This document shows, in pieces, positions 6,912 to 15,412 of a stretch of 18,714 bases of DNA; positions within the stretch are counted from its first letter, which is position 1; each line of letters begins with the position of its first letter. Origin of the DNA: Pseudomonadota bacterium (lineage in GTDB: Bacteria; Pseudomonadota; Alphaproteobacteria; Rhodospirillales; 2-02-FULL-58-16). Location of the stretch: the NCBI GenBank assembly GCA_022560215.1, contig JADFTO010000019.1, positions 1 through 18,714 on the forward strand, written 5' to 3'. Below the pieces are notes generated by a model that saw only the letters and a program-made list of their open reading frames with translations, did no database searches and was not told the origin of the DNA. A program made the position numbers and the translations under genes.

Positions 6912-8318
6912 ATGGCGGTACCGGAAGACGTTCTCGAGGCCATCCGCGGGACGGTCGGGCCGAAAGGCTGGATCGGCGATGCCGGCGGCATGGAGCCTTA
7001 CCTCATCGAGGAGCGCGGGATCTACCGGGGGGCCTGCGACATGGTCGTCCTGCCCCAGTCCACCGCCGAAGTCGCGGCGGTGGTGGGCCACTGCGCGCGA
7101 GCCGACGTCGCCATCGTTCCCCAGGGCGGCAATACCGGACTGGTCGGCGGCGGGGTGCCGGAAGGCGGCATCGTCCTTTCCACGGCCAGGCTGGACCGCA
7201 TCCGCGGGGTCGACCCCTTCAATCACACCCTCACGGCGGAGGCGGGCTGCGTGCTGGCAAACGTGCAGGCGGCGGCGGACGAGGCCGGCGCCTATTTCCC
7301 CCTCAGCCTGGCCGCCGAGGGCAGTTGCCGGATCGGGGGGAACCTGTCCACCAACGCCGGCGGGATCGCGGTCCTCAGATACGGCACCGCCCGCGACCTG
7401 GTGCTCGGGCTCGAGGTCGTGCTGCCCGACGGACAGGTGTGGGACGGACTCAGGCGCCTGCGCAAGGACAACACCGGCTATGACCTGAAACAGCTTTTCA
7501 TCGGCGCGGAGGGAACCCTCGGCATCATCACGGCCGCCGTCCTCAAGCTGTTCCCTGCCCCCCGGACCCGGGTCACGGTCCTCGCCGCCGTCCCGGGCAT
7601 GGACACGGTCATGGACTTGTTTGTCCATGTCCGCGAAGGGTTCGGCGACGCGCTTGTTGCTTTCGAGGTGATCTCGCGCCTGGGCCTCGACATCGGGCTC
7701 GAACATATCCCCGGGGTCATTGACCCGTTTCAATCCCGGCACGGATACTACGCCCTCTTGGAAGTGACCAGCCCGAGGACCGGCGAAGGCTTGCGCGAAA
7801 GCCTGGAAACGCATCTGGCCGACGCCCTGGAGAAGGGGATCGCCGCCGATGCCGTTATCGCCTCCAGCGAAAGACAGGCCCAGGAGCTGTGGCGCATCCG
7901 CGACGCCGTCCCGGAGGCCCAGAAGCTTGAAGGTGGCAGCATCAAGCACGACGTGTCCGTGCCCGTATCCAGGGTCGTCGAGTTCATCGACCGCGCCACC
8001 GGGGTCGTCGAGAAGGATCTGCCCGGCGTCCGCGTTCTCGCCTTCGGTCACCTGGGCGACGGCAATATCCATTTCAACCTGCTGCAGCCGAAAGCCATGG
8101 ACAGGGACGACTTTTTGTCCCGCTGGGACCACATGAACCGTCTCGTCCACGACGTCGCCGTCGAACTTGACGGCAGCTTCAGCGCCGAGCACGGCATCGG
8201 CAGGCTCAAACGCGGAGACATGAAACGCTATAAATCCGCCGTGGAGCTGAACCTGATGCGGACCCTGAAATCGGCCCTGGACCCGAAAAACATCATGAAC
8301 CCGGGCAAAATCCTGTAG
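6912..8318 (+). CDS. FAD-linked 2-hydroxyacid dehydrogenase (D-2-hydroxyglutarate / D-lactate dehydrogenase-like)
   Basis: A 468-residue flavoenzyme of the vanillyl-alcohol-oxidase/PCMH superfamily. Residues 40-220 are the FAD-binding domain with the nucleotide-binding stretch VPQGGNTGLVGGGVP (69-83), RIGGNLSTNAGG (140-151) and GAEGTLGIITAAVLKL (198-213). Residues 225-465 are the C-terminal oxidase cap with the metal- and substrate-site motifs GHLGDGNIHFN (about 379-389) and EHGIGRLKRG (about 426-435). The family oxidises D-2-hydroxyacids such as D-2-hydroxyglutarate, D-lactate or glycolate and passes electrons to a quinone or flavoprotein. There is no iron-sulfur domain and no glcE/glcF neighbour, which favours the single-chain D2HGDH/D-LDH type. 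The ATG at 6912 has a poor ribosome site; a strong GGAGGGGG at 6882-6889 stands before an out-of-frame ATG at 6893. Confidence 0.88.
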   Translation: MAVPEDVLEAIRGTVGPKGWIGDAGGMEPYLIEERGIYRGACDMVVLPQSTAEVAAVVGHCARADVAIVPQGGNTGLVGGGVPEGGIVLSTARLDRIRGVDPFNHTLTAEAGCVLANVQAAADEAGAYFPLSLAAEGSCRIGGNLSTNAGGIAVLRYGTARDLVLGLEVVLPDGQVWDGLRRLRKDNTGYDLKQLFIGAEGTLGIITAAVLKLFPAPRTRVTVLAAVPGMDTVMDLFVHVREGFGDALVAFEVISRLGLDIGLEHIPGVIDPFQSRHGYYALLEVTSPRTGEGLRESLETHLADALEKGIAADAVIASSERQAQELWRIRDAVPEAQKLEGGSIKHDVSVPVSRVVEFIDRATGVVEKDLPGVRVLAFGHLGDGNIHFNLLQPKAMDRDDFLSRWDHMNRLVHDVAVELDGSFSAEHGIGRLKRGDMKRYKSAVELNLMRTLKSALDPKNIMNPGKIL

Positions 8319-8345
8319 CGGCCGTGAAACCCGCCGAGGAGGCGC

Positions 8346-8371
8346 CCGGCGCGGACGCCTCGACGCATCCC
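8346..8371. other. Short GC hairpin between convergent genes
   Basis: In the 73-base gap between the convergent oxidoreductase and methyltransferase-like genes, a GAGGCG arm and a CGCCTC arm lie about 11 bases apart. There is no T-run, so a bidirectional terminator is possible but not shown. Confidence 0.3.
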
Positions 8372-8391
8372 TATTAACGGGAAATACCCTG

Positions 8392-9177
8392 TCAGTCGAA
8401 GGCCCGGCGGATTGTGGCGGCTGAATAACGCTCGCAGCTGCGGAGTTTGCCGATCAACGAAAGTTTCCTCGGTTCGTTCCTATCTCGTGGTTCGACCTGC
8501 ATCACGCGAAAGCGGTCCAGCGTCAGTGGTCTTTCATCTCCGTCCGGCCGCGCCTTGCGCAAGACACCCCACGCGGAGACACGCCGCCGTCCATTGATCC
8601 AGAAGTAGCTGAAGTTGTTGTAATGCGTGATGCGGTAGATCCTATCCCCGCGCTTTCGGTGGAAAAAGTAGTAGGTCAAATCAAAGTAGGGCGAGGCCCC
8701 GACCGATAGAAAATAGCTGGGCGTGAACTGGTAGAGGCAGTGGCTTACCCATCCCGATAGCGGCAGATCGAAGATATACACCCCGCCCTCGGCGAGCAGG
8801 TTATACGCGTTGACCAGGGCCTGCGCGACGTTGAAGACGTGCTCGGAGGTGCCGTAGTCAATGATGACGTCGAAGCGGCCGAGATAAGGGCGCATCGCCT
8901 CGGTGGAGGCGAAGTCGTCTGTCAGGTCGGCGAGCAGGTCGCAGTCATCGCCCGCGATGTCGAGCGTCGTTACCCGATCAGCGCCGAGGGCCGCAAACAG
9001 GCCTTCGGTCTCCCGAGCCGCAAGCACGGATTCCGGGAGTCCGTGGCTCCGCATGATCTTGCGGCGGTCCCTGGCACTGAGCGTGTTGAACAGACGCCCG
9101 TAAGTCAGGACGGAGCCAAGAGGCGCCCGTCGTGCGTACTCCGCAAGCAAAATGAGATTTCCGCAGTTGATGCCCAT
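8392..9177 (-). CDS. Class I SAM-dependent methyltransferase-like protein, probably glycan-related
   Basis: A 261-residue protein. Residues about 55-140 read as a Rossmann methyltransferase core: TLDIAGDDCDLLADLTDDF (71-89) is where motif II and the acidic cofactor site would be, FDVIIDYGTSEHVFNVAQAL (102-121) is motif IV, and LLAEGGVYIFDLPLSGW (127-143) is motif V. The following QFTPSYF and aromatic-rich part resemble methyltransferases found in surface polysaccharide clusters. A classical glycine-rich motif I is not clear, so cofactor binding is inferred. The start at 9177 is supported by AAGGGG about seven bases upstream; the in-frame ATG at 9225 lacks such support. It lies downstream of the O-antigen ligase-like gene on the same strand. 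Base composition looks less GC-rich than its neighbours, which fits acquisition by transfer. Confidence 0.65.
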   Translation of the reverse strand: MGINCGNLILLAEYARRAPLGSVLTYGRLFNTLSARDRRKIMRSHGLPESVLAARETEGLFAALGADRVTTLDIAGDDCDLLADLTDDFASTEAMRPYLGRFDVIIDYGTSEHVFNVAQALVNAYNLLAEGGVYIFDLPLSGWVSHCLYQFTPSYFLSVGASPYFDLTYYFFHRKRGDRIYRITHYNNFSYFWINGRRRVSAWGVLRKARPDGDERPLTLDRFRVMQVEPRDRNEPRKLSLIGKLRSCERYSAATIRRAFD

Positions 9178-9305
9178 TTTGCACCCCTTCGTTAAACAAT
9201 TCCCCGGCAAGCATCCCCGGGCCACGCGCCGGCGCGCCTGAGAGGGGCCGTATTATGATTTAGGCGGCCGCCTTGGTCAAAACCCCGCCGGCGCCGCCCG
9301 GGAGG

Positions 9306-10577
9306 TCACGCCGGCGGTCCCGGGCCTTCCGGTCGGGGGGCTCTCCCGCCCGCCCGGCCGGCGAGCGCCACCGCCATGAGCAGGAGGTAGGAGACCTGCC
9401 ACCAGGCCGACCAGAAGGAGAAACTGAACAGGCCCGACGCCCAATAGCCGACGTGTACCATGAGCGCCGCACAGACGGCGTCGTCGCGGCGGCGGAGATA
9501 GTCCCGGCCGAGGCGGATCGCCAGCGCCACGACCACCAGCACAAGCCCGAGGGCCCCGATCAGGCCGGTCTCGACGAAGACCTCGATCAGCCAGTTGTGG
9601 GGGTGGCCGGGAATCATGGTGAGCCCGCCGCCGGGCATCGGATTGTCCGCCCCGGGCAGGAAGTTGATGACGTTGATTCCGCGCCCGAACCAGGGCGCGT
9701 CGCGGCCCAGATCCAGGGCGAACCGCCAGATCGCCTGGCGCTGGAAGTCGACCAGCCAGATGGGCAGGACGATGACGACGCCCTCCGGCGGGCGCAGATA
9801 ACCGCGGGTGTCGTGGAGCCAGACCATCAGCCCGGTGACCAGCAGCACGAGCGCGGCCCCGACGGCGGCAACGACATTGGGGCGGCGGTGGATCAGCACG
9901 ATCAGCAGACCACCGGTCAGGATCATGGCCAGCAGCCCGGCCAGGGCCGAGCGGTTGTGGGTCATCAAGATGACCGCCAGCAACCCCGCGCCCGAGGCGA
10001 GCGCCGTCATCAGCCACCGGCCGCCCAGCCTGCGCCCGGCCAAGAGCACCGCCGGCAGGAGGAGGAGCGCGGCCGCGCCGAACGCCTTGAGTTCCAATAC
10101 CGGATTGGCGCCGGCCCAGCCGCGGGCGTGCAACAGCGAGATCAGCTCGGGCAGGCCGGTCAGCGCGACGACCGCCGGGATCACGGCGCCGGCCGATGCC
10201 GCAACCAAGGTCTTGAGCGCCAGGTCGAGCCCCTCCCGGCCGCGCGCCAGCGCCGCCCAGATGAGCCCCGTCGCCGCCAGGAAGACGGGAACCCGCGCCC
10301 AGGTCTCGAAGGAGCGTCCCGGCATCGGCGAGGCCGCCATGCTCGGCAGCCACAGGGCGACGGCGGCGAGCACCATCAGGCCCAAGGGCGAGCGCGCAGC
10401 CGAAGCCAGATCCCGCCAGACCTCGCCCCGCCGCTCGGCCATCATGAGCCCGATCACGCCCAGCCCGAGCGCCACCGCCAGCATCGAGCGCCCGACGACC
10501 AGAATGGGCACCGCCACCCCGACGAGCACGATCGGGATGCTTCGGAAACTCGATATCGTCAATGCGGCCACGGGCAC
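9306..10577 (-). CDS. O-antigen ligase / polymerase-family membrane protein
   Basis: A 423-residue polytopic inner-membrane protein with about ten to twelve hydrophobic segments. The long periplasmic loop around residues 270-325 ends in GHPHNWLIEVFVETGLIGALGL (about 322 onward, split by the HPHN core), the histidine-containing signature of the Wzy/WaaL (PF04932-type) family. Such proteins join or polymerise lipid-linked glycans on the periplasmic face, for LPS O-antigen, exopolysaccharide or glycoprotein. Ligase and polymerase cannot be told apart from sequence alone. The first possible start in the frame is GTG at 10577, shortly after an in-frame stop; the ribosome site is weak. The C-terminal tail is rich in Gly, Pro and Arg. 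The LPS export genes lie on its other side, transcribed away from it. Confidence 0.82.
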   Translation of the reverse strand: MPVAALTISSFRSIPIVLVGVAVPILVVGRSMLAVALGLGVIGLMMAERRGEVWRDLASAARSPLGLMVLAAVALWLPSMAASPMPGRSFETWARVPVFLAATGLIWAALARGREGLDLALKTLVAASAGAVIPAVVALTGLPELISLLHARGWAGANPVLELKAFGAAALLLLPAVLLAGRRLGGRWLMTALASGAGLLAVILMTHNRSALAGLLAMILTGGLLIVLIHRRPNVVAAVGAALVLLVTGLMVWLHDTRGYLRPPEGVVIVLPIWLVDFQRQAIWRFALDLGRDAPWFGRGINVINFLPGADNPMPGGGLTMIPGHPHNWLIEVFVETGLIGALGLVLVVVALAIRLGRDYLRRRDDAVCAALMVHVGYWASGLFSFSFWSAWWQVSYLLLMAVALAGRAGGRAPRPEGPGPPA

Positions 10578-10644
10578 CCAACGGCTGTCATTGCGGATCC
10601 GGGCCTAAAAAACATATCCCCCAATCCGGTACAATCCTATATTT

Positions 10645-10918
10645 CGGCTGATGGTGGTCGCCGACAGCTGCTATTCCGGGACGCTGGTCCGCAGCACCGA
10701 TATGGGCACCCGAACGCGGGGTGGCGATTGGTGGAAAAATATGGCGGCCAAGTGGACACGGGCGGCGATCACGTCGGGCGGGCTGGAACCGGTGGCGGAT
10801 TCAGGAGGCTTGCGGCCATTCACCCTTCGCCAAGGCCTTCATCGACGCGCTCGGCGACAACGATTCAGTCATGGACGGCACCCAACTGTTTTCCAAGATG
10901 CGCCGCCCGGATTCCTGA
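10645..10918 (+). pseudogene. Remnant of a caspase-family (peptidase C14) gene
   Basis: In the first frame the stretch LMVVADSCYSGTLVRS (10648-10695) is the catalytic-cysteine motif of bacterial caspase-like proteins, followed by MAAKWTRAAITSGGLEPVADSGG, which has the conserved SGGLEPV segment. At about 10810 the reading jumps to the next frame, where CGHSPFAKAFIDALGDN and a TQLFSKMRRP end continue the family pattern until a stop at 10916-10918. The N-terminal half with the catalytic histidine is absent (an in-frame stop lies at 10606), there is a frameshift of one base, and the tail that normally follows 'RRPV' is missing. It is therefore a two-end truncated, frameshifted fragment and not expected to make an enzyme. 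The 395-base gap 10578-10972 otherwise holds only weak AT-rich promoter-like stretches near 10607-10645. Confidence 0.8.
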
Positions 10919-10972
10919 TTAATCCTTGATTCTTTGGCCTTTTTCCAACACCTTGAGGGCGGATCGGCAGCC

Positions 10973-12100
10973 ATGGCCATAAACGGATTTACAAGATACG
11001 TGCTTGGACAACTGCTGGTGGGGATGATCCTGGTCACGGTGGGACTCACCTGCGTTATCTGGCTGACGCAATCCCTCAAGTTCGTCGAGATGATTGTCAA
11101 CCGGGGGCTGTCGATCGGCAAGTTCCTCTTCATGACAGGGCTTTTGCTGCCGAATTTCCTGCTCATCATCCTGCCCATCGCGCTGTTCACGGTGATCGTG
11201 TTCACCTACTCGAAGCTCATCAACGACCGTGAGCTGGTGATCATGCGGGGGGCGGGCGAAAACCAGTTCTCCCTCGCCAAACCGGGCCTGATACTCAGCC
11301 TATTCGTGGTCATCGTGAGCTACGTCCTCAATCTGTACCTGCTGCCCCAGTCCTATCGGGTGTTCCGCGATATGCAGTGGGACATCCGATACAATTACTC
11401 TTACGTCCTCTTGCAGGCGGGCACCTTCAACAGCGTCGCGGACGGAATTACCGTTTACGTGCGGGAACGGACCAGCGACGACCAGCTCCTGGGAATACTG
11501 GTGCACGACAAACGCAACCCGAGGAAACCTTATTCCATATTGGCCGAGCGCGGAGCCCTGGTGGAAACCAAGGACGGCGCCCGGGTCGTCATGTTCAACG
11601 GCAACCGGCAACAGGTGGACAAAAAAACCAACCAGTTGTCCATCCTCTACTTCGACAGGTACGTTTTCGACATGGCCACCACCCGGGCCGCGGGAAAGGT
11701 CCGCCACCGCGAGGCGCGGGAAAGGACAATCGGCGATCTGTTCAACCTCGAAAAAGACCTCTATTTGCACCCCAGGGACTACGGAAAGTTCACCGTCGAG
11801 GCGCACTCCCGGCTGACGTCCCCCCTTAACGCGCTCGGTTTCGCCTTGGTGGGTCTGGCCTGTCTCCTTTCCGGCAGTTTCAGCCGCCGCTCCCAGTCGA
11901 GCCGCGTCGTCCTCGCCGTCATCATCGTGATCGGATTGCAGATGATTACCCTCGGCGTGGAGAACTGGGTGGCGAGAAACACCGACCTGGTTCCCTTGAT
12001 GTACGCGAACGTCCTGGTGCCGATCCTGGCCGGCGCCTATGTCACCTTCTATCCGTTCACCATGCGCGGCGGCGGCGTCCCGTCGAAGGCCTCCACCTGA
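10973..12100 (+). CDS. lptF: LPS export permease LptF
   Basis: A 375-residue permease of the YjgP/YjgQ family. With LptG and the ATPase LptB it extracts lipopolysaccharide from the inner membrane and pushes it onto the LptC-LptA bridge. Three N-terminal membrane segments (about 15-110), a periplasmic jellyroll domain (about 130-265) and three C-terminal segments are visible. NDRELVIMRGAGEN is the conserved cytoplasmic coupling segment that meets LptB. I chose the ATG at 10973 (GAGGGCGGA at 10955-10963) because MAINGFTRYVL is the family N-terminus; a longer frame would need a TTG at 10934. It opens the rightward operon and stands 9 bases before lptG. No clear promoter is seen; the caspase remnant ends 54 bases upstream. 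Confidence 0.93.
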   Translation: MAINGFTRYVLGQLLVGMILVTVGLTCVIWLTQSLKFVEMIVNRGLSIGKFLFMTGLLLPNFLLIILPIALFTVIVFTYSKLINDRELVIMRGAGENQFSLAKPGLILSLFVVIVSYVLNLYLLPQSYRVFRDMQWDIRYNYSYVLLQAGTFNSVADGITVYVRERTSDDQLLGILVHDKRNPRKPYSILAERGALVETKDGARVVMFNGNRQQVDKKTNQLSILYFDRYVFDMATTRAAGKVRHREARERTIGDLFNLEKDLYLHPRDYGKFTVEAHSRLTSPLNALGFALVGLACLLSGSFSRRSQSSRVVLAVIIVIGLQMITLGVENWVARNTDLVPLMYANVLVPILAGAYVTFYPFTMRGGGVPSKAST

Positions 12101-12109
12101 AAGTCCAAC

Positions 12110-13210
12110 ATGCGCCTTTCGTCCACCTTGTCGCTTTATATCGGCCGCCAGTTTCTGGCCAGCTTCCTGGTGGTCTTCATGGTGTTCGTCCTGCTTATTC
12201 TGGTGGTCGACATCATCGAGCTGCTGCGCCGGTCCGCGTCCCGGCCCGAAATCACCTTTTCCATGGTCCTGGAAATGGCGCTGCTGAAACTACCCCACAT
12301 GGGGCAGCAGACCTTTCCCTTCGCCGCCCTGTTCGGGGGCATGGCCGCATTCTGGCGGCTGACCCGGAATCACGAACTGATGGTCACCCGGTCGGCGGGC
12401 GTTTCGGCATGGCAGTTCCTTCTGCCGGTGATCGCAATCGCTTTTCTTCTGGGCCTGTTCAAGATCACCCTGTTCAACCCCCTGGCATCGGCCGCGCTGT
12501 CCCGTTTCGAGCGTATCGAGGCGGTAAAGTTGAAGGGCCGGACGAGCTACTTCGCCCTTTCGTCCGAAGGCCTGTGGCTTCGCCAGGCCAATAAAACCGG
12601 ACAGTCCGTCGTCCATGCCGACAGCGTCCTGCAGCAAGACTCCAACGTGGAGCTGCGCGATGTCATCGTCTTCATGTACAAAGGCACCGACCAGTTCTTC
12701 GAGCGCGTCGATGCCGAATATGCGCGGCTGGAAGACGGTTTCTGGCACATGAGCAACGCCTGGGTCTACCAACAGGAGAAAGCGTCTAAGTTCGAGAAGG
12801 ATTACTGGCTGGAAACCGATCTCACCCTGGGATCGATCCAGGACAGCTTCGCACCGCCCGAGACCATGTCGTTCTGGGCCCTGCCCGGCTTTATCGAGAC
12901 CTTGGAAAATGCCGGGTTTTCAGCCGTCAGGCACCGGATTCACTGGAATTCCCTGCTCGCCGAACCCTTCCTACTCTGCGCCATGATCCTGATTGCCGCG
13001 ATCTTCACCCTGCGCATGTCCAGGCACGGGGGAACCGCCTTCATCATCGGCGGCGGCGTGCTGACCGGGTTTGTGCTGTATTTCTTTACGGACGTGGTTT
13101 TAGCGCTCGGGCTCTCGGACAGCATACCCGTGATCCTGGCCGCCTGGACTCCAACCGGGGTGACTCTTCTGCTGGGGATTGCCATGATTCTCCACCTCGA
13201 AGACGGGTAA
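12110..13210 (+). CDS. lptG: LPS export permease LptG
   Basis: A 366-residue YjgP/YjgQ-family permease, the partner of LptF in the LptB2FG exporter. The N-terminal SLYIGRQFLASFLVVF leads into three membrane segments; TRNHELMVTRSAGVSAWQF at about residues 84-102 is the coupling-helix region (the 'R-ElvalraaGvS' pattern); the middle is the periplasmic jellyroll and the last quarter has three membrane segments. It follows lptF by 9 bases and precedes lptD by 6, so the three are surely cotranscribed. It is assigned to LptG rather than a second LptF by its position and by the LPHMGQQTFPFAALFG start of the second segment. The ribosome site is weak, which fits translational coupling. Confidence 0.92.
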   Translation: MRLSSTLSLYIGRQFLASFLVVFMVFVLLILVVDIIELLRRSASRPEITFSMVLEMALLKLPHMGQQTFPFAALFGGMAAFWRLTRNHELMVTRSAGVSAWQFLLPVIAIAFLLGLFKITLFNPLASAALSRFERIEAVKLKGRTSYFALSSEGLWLRQANKTGQSVVHADSVLQQDSNVELRDVIVFMYKGTDQFFERVDAEYARLEDGFWHMSNAWVYQQEKASKFEKDYWLETDLTLGSIQDSFAPPETMSFWALPGFIETLENAGFSAVRHRIHWNSLLAEPFLLCAMILIAAIFTLRMSRHGGTAFIIGGGVLTGFVLYFFTDVVLALGLSDSIPVILAAWTPTGVTLLLGIAMILHLEDG

Positions 13211-13216
13211 TCGGCC

Positions 13217-15400
13217 ATGGCAAGGATCCTCGTGCGTGCCCTGATCATGGTGCTGCTGCTGGCAGCCGGCTTCCCGGCCGCCGCCCAGGACGAAGATCCG
13301 CCGATCCTGCTGAAGGCGGACAAGGTGAGCTACGACCGCGAGAAAGAGATCATCACCGCCAACGGCAACGTGGAGATATCCCGGGAAAATCGGGTTCTGC
13401 TCGCCGACACGATCATCTACGACCAGCGAAAAGACTTGATCACGGCATCGGGAAATATCTCGCTCGTCGAGCCCAACGGCGATGTCATCTTCGCCGAATC
13501 CATGGAGATATCCGGGGACCTCAAGAATGCCGTCGCCGAGGGGCTCAAAATGCTCCTCAAGGACGGTTCCCGCTTCGCGTCCACCGGCGGACGCCGTACC
13601 GACGCCAATATCGTCGAGCTCAGGAACGCCGTCTATTCCCCTTGCGATCTGTGCCCGAAAGACCCTAGCAATCCGCCCCTCTGGCAGATCAAGGCCGTCA
13701 AGGTGGTCCACGACAGGGAAGGGCAGACGCTTGAATATACCGATGCCTGGCTGGAGCTTTGGGGAACTCCCATCGCCTACACTCCCTACTTTTCCCACCC
13801 CGACCCGACCGTCAAGCGGCGGAGCGGTTTCCTGACCCCGAGAATCGGTGGGTCCTCGGACTTAGGCTTGGTCACCAGGGTCCCATACTTCTTCGACATC
13901 GCCCCCGACAGGGACGCCACGATCACGCCCATCTACACGGCGGAATCCGGGCCGGCCCTGGCCGGCGAGTACCGGCACCGCCTGATGGACGGGGAACTGG
14001 AAGTCCGGGCCAGCATCACCAACAACGACAGCGACGGGTTCGGCACGGAAAAGGGGTCGTTCGGAATTCGCGGCCACTTGGCCGCGTGGGGCCGCTTCGA
14101 GGTGGACGATACGTGGCGGATGGGATTCGACGTCAACCGGGCGACCGACGATACCTATGTGCGGCGATATGGTTTCGGTTCCGACATTACCCTCAATGAT
14201 TCCAACAACTCCCTGACCACCCACCTGTTCACCGAGGGTTTCCGCGGGCGCAACTACTTGGCGGTCAGCGCCTACGCCTTCCAGGGCCTGGACGAGGACG
14301 ACGATGCCGGAAACACGCCTCTCGTCCTTCCCATGATCGACTTCAATCACGTCGGCGAACCGGACCGGTTCGGCGGTCGCTCCAGCCTGGACGTCAATTT
14401 CCTGGCGCTGACCCGCACCGGGGGATCGGACACCCAGCGGCTGTCCCTCAAGGGCGGCTGGCAAGTGCCCTTTCTGGGGCCCGGCGGGGGGGCCTATACC
14501 TTATCGACGTCCCTCAGGGGGGATGCCTATCACGTGGACAGCCTGGCCCGGGGCGGCCGGGACACCACCTTCAGCGGGTTTTCCGGCCGCATCCGTCCAC
14601 AGGCGGCGCTTGAATGGCGCCAGCCCCTCGTGAGAAGGGAAAACAACAGCGTCTACCAACTCATCGAACCCTCCGCATCGCTGATCGTCAGCCCCTACGG
14701 CGGCAACTCCGACAGGATTCCCAACGAAGACAGCAAGGACGTGGAATTCGATGAGAACAACCTGCTGAGAGCCAACCGGTTCGCCGGCCTCGACCGGGTC
14801 GAAGGGGGGCCGCGTCTCAATTACGGGCTCAAATGGGGTGTTTTCGGGGCCAAGGGAGGCAACAGCACCGTTTTCCTGGGACAGAGCTATCGTATCCGGT
14901 CGGACAGCACATTCCCCGAAGGATCCGGTCTGGAGGACAATTTCTCCGACATCGTGGGCAAGGTGAATATCTCTCCGTCCAATAACCTGAACCTTCTGTA
15001 CAGAACCCGCCTGGATAAAGAAAACCTGGAACCCCGCCGCAACGAGGTGTCTTTGACGGTGGGCCGGCCGGCGCTCAGCTTTCAAGGCAACTACTCCTTT
15101 TTCGACAGCCAGAAAGGCAGTGAATTCGCCGGCCGGGAGGAACTTTCCCTGTCGCTGAGGTCGCAGCTGACCCGGTACTGGCGCGGGTCTCTCTCGAGCC
15201 TGACCGATCTCGACAGAGACGGGGGATTGAGGTCCATTAGAATGAACCTCACTTACGAAGACGAATGCTTTCAGTTTTCGACCGATATATCGCGCACCTT
15301 CTTCGAGGACCGTGACCTGAAACCGACGGACTCCATCTTCTTCCGTGTCCTTTTCAAGACTCTCGGGGAAGTGAAGTCGGGAATCACCCGCAGCCAATAG
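13217..15400 (+). CDS. lptD: LPS-assembly outer-membrane protein LptD
   Basis: A 727-residue outer-membrane barrel that, with LptE, inserts LPS into the outer leaflet. A Sec signal peptide (residues 1-24, cleaved after PAAAQ or before it) precedes an LptA-like OstA domain (about 28-140, with repeated strands such as VSYDREKEIITANGNVEI and DLITASGNISL) and a C-terminal LptD barrel ending in FFRVLFKTLGEV. Only three cysteines exist: Cys143 and Cys146 (SPCDLCP) at the start of the barrel and Cys684 (EDECFQF) near the end, so the N- to C-terminal disulfide likely uses this reduced set. Length is normal for alphaproteobacteria. It is preceded by lptFG and followed by surA, whose product is needed to fold it. 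Confidence 0.95.
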   Translation: MARILVRALIMVLLLAAGFPAAAQDEDPPILLKADKVSYDREKEIITANGNVEISRENRVLLADTIIYDQRKDLITASGNISLVEPNGDVIFAESMEISGDLKNAVAEGLKMLLKDGSRFASTGGRRTDANIVELRNAVYSPCDLCPKDPSNPPLWQIKAVKVVHDREGQTLEYTDAWLELWGTPIAYTPYFSHPDPTVKRRSGFLTPRIGGSSDLGLVTRVPYFFDIAPDRDATITPIYTAESGPALAGEYRHRLMDGELEVRASITNNDSDGFGTEKGSFGIRGHLAAWGRFEVDDTWRMGFDVNRATDDTYVRRYGFGSDITLNDSNNSLTTHLFTEGFRGRNYLAVSAYAFQGLDEDDDAGNTPLVLPMIDFNHVGEPDRFGGRSSLDVNFLALTRTGGSDTQRLSLKGGWQVPFLGPGGGAYTLSTSLRGDAYHVDSLARGGRDTTFSGFSGRIRPQAALEWRQPLVRRENNSVYQLIEPSASLIVSPYGGNSDRIPNEDSKDVEFDENNLLRANRFAGLDRVEGGPRLNYGLKWGVFGAKGGNSTVFLGQSYRIRSDSTFPEGSGLEDNFSDIVGKVNISPSNNLNLLYRTRLDKENLEPRRNEVSLTVGRPALSFQGNYSFFDSQKGSEFAGREELSLSLRSQLTRYWRGSLSSLTDLDRDGGLRSIRMNLTYEDECFQFSTDISRTFFEDRDLKPTDSIFFRVLFKTLGEVKSGITRSQ

Positions 15401-15412
15401 GGAAATGGCGCC

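Noticed and set aside
9277..10581. Alternative minus-strand frame over the ligase-like gene
   Set aside because: Low-complexity Gly/Arg/Pro product; the neighbouring frame gives a clean polytopic membrane protein.
9273..10922. Plus-strand frame of about 549 codons opposite the O-antigen ligase-like gene and reaching the caspase remnant
   Set aside because: The product is a Gln/Arg/His-rich antisense translation; the minus strand shows membrane segments and the HPHN signature. Only the last part of the interval, in other frames, carries caspase-like sequence.
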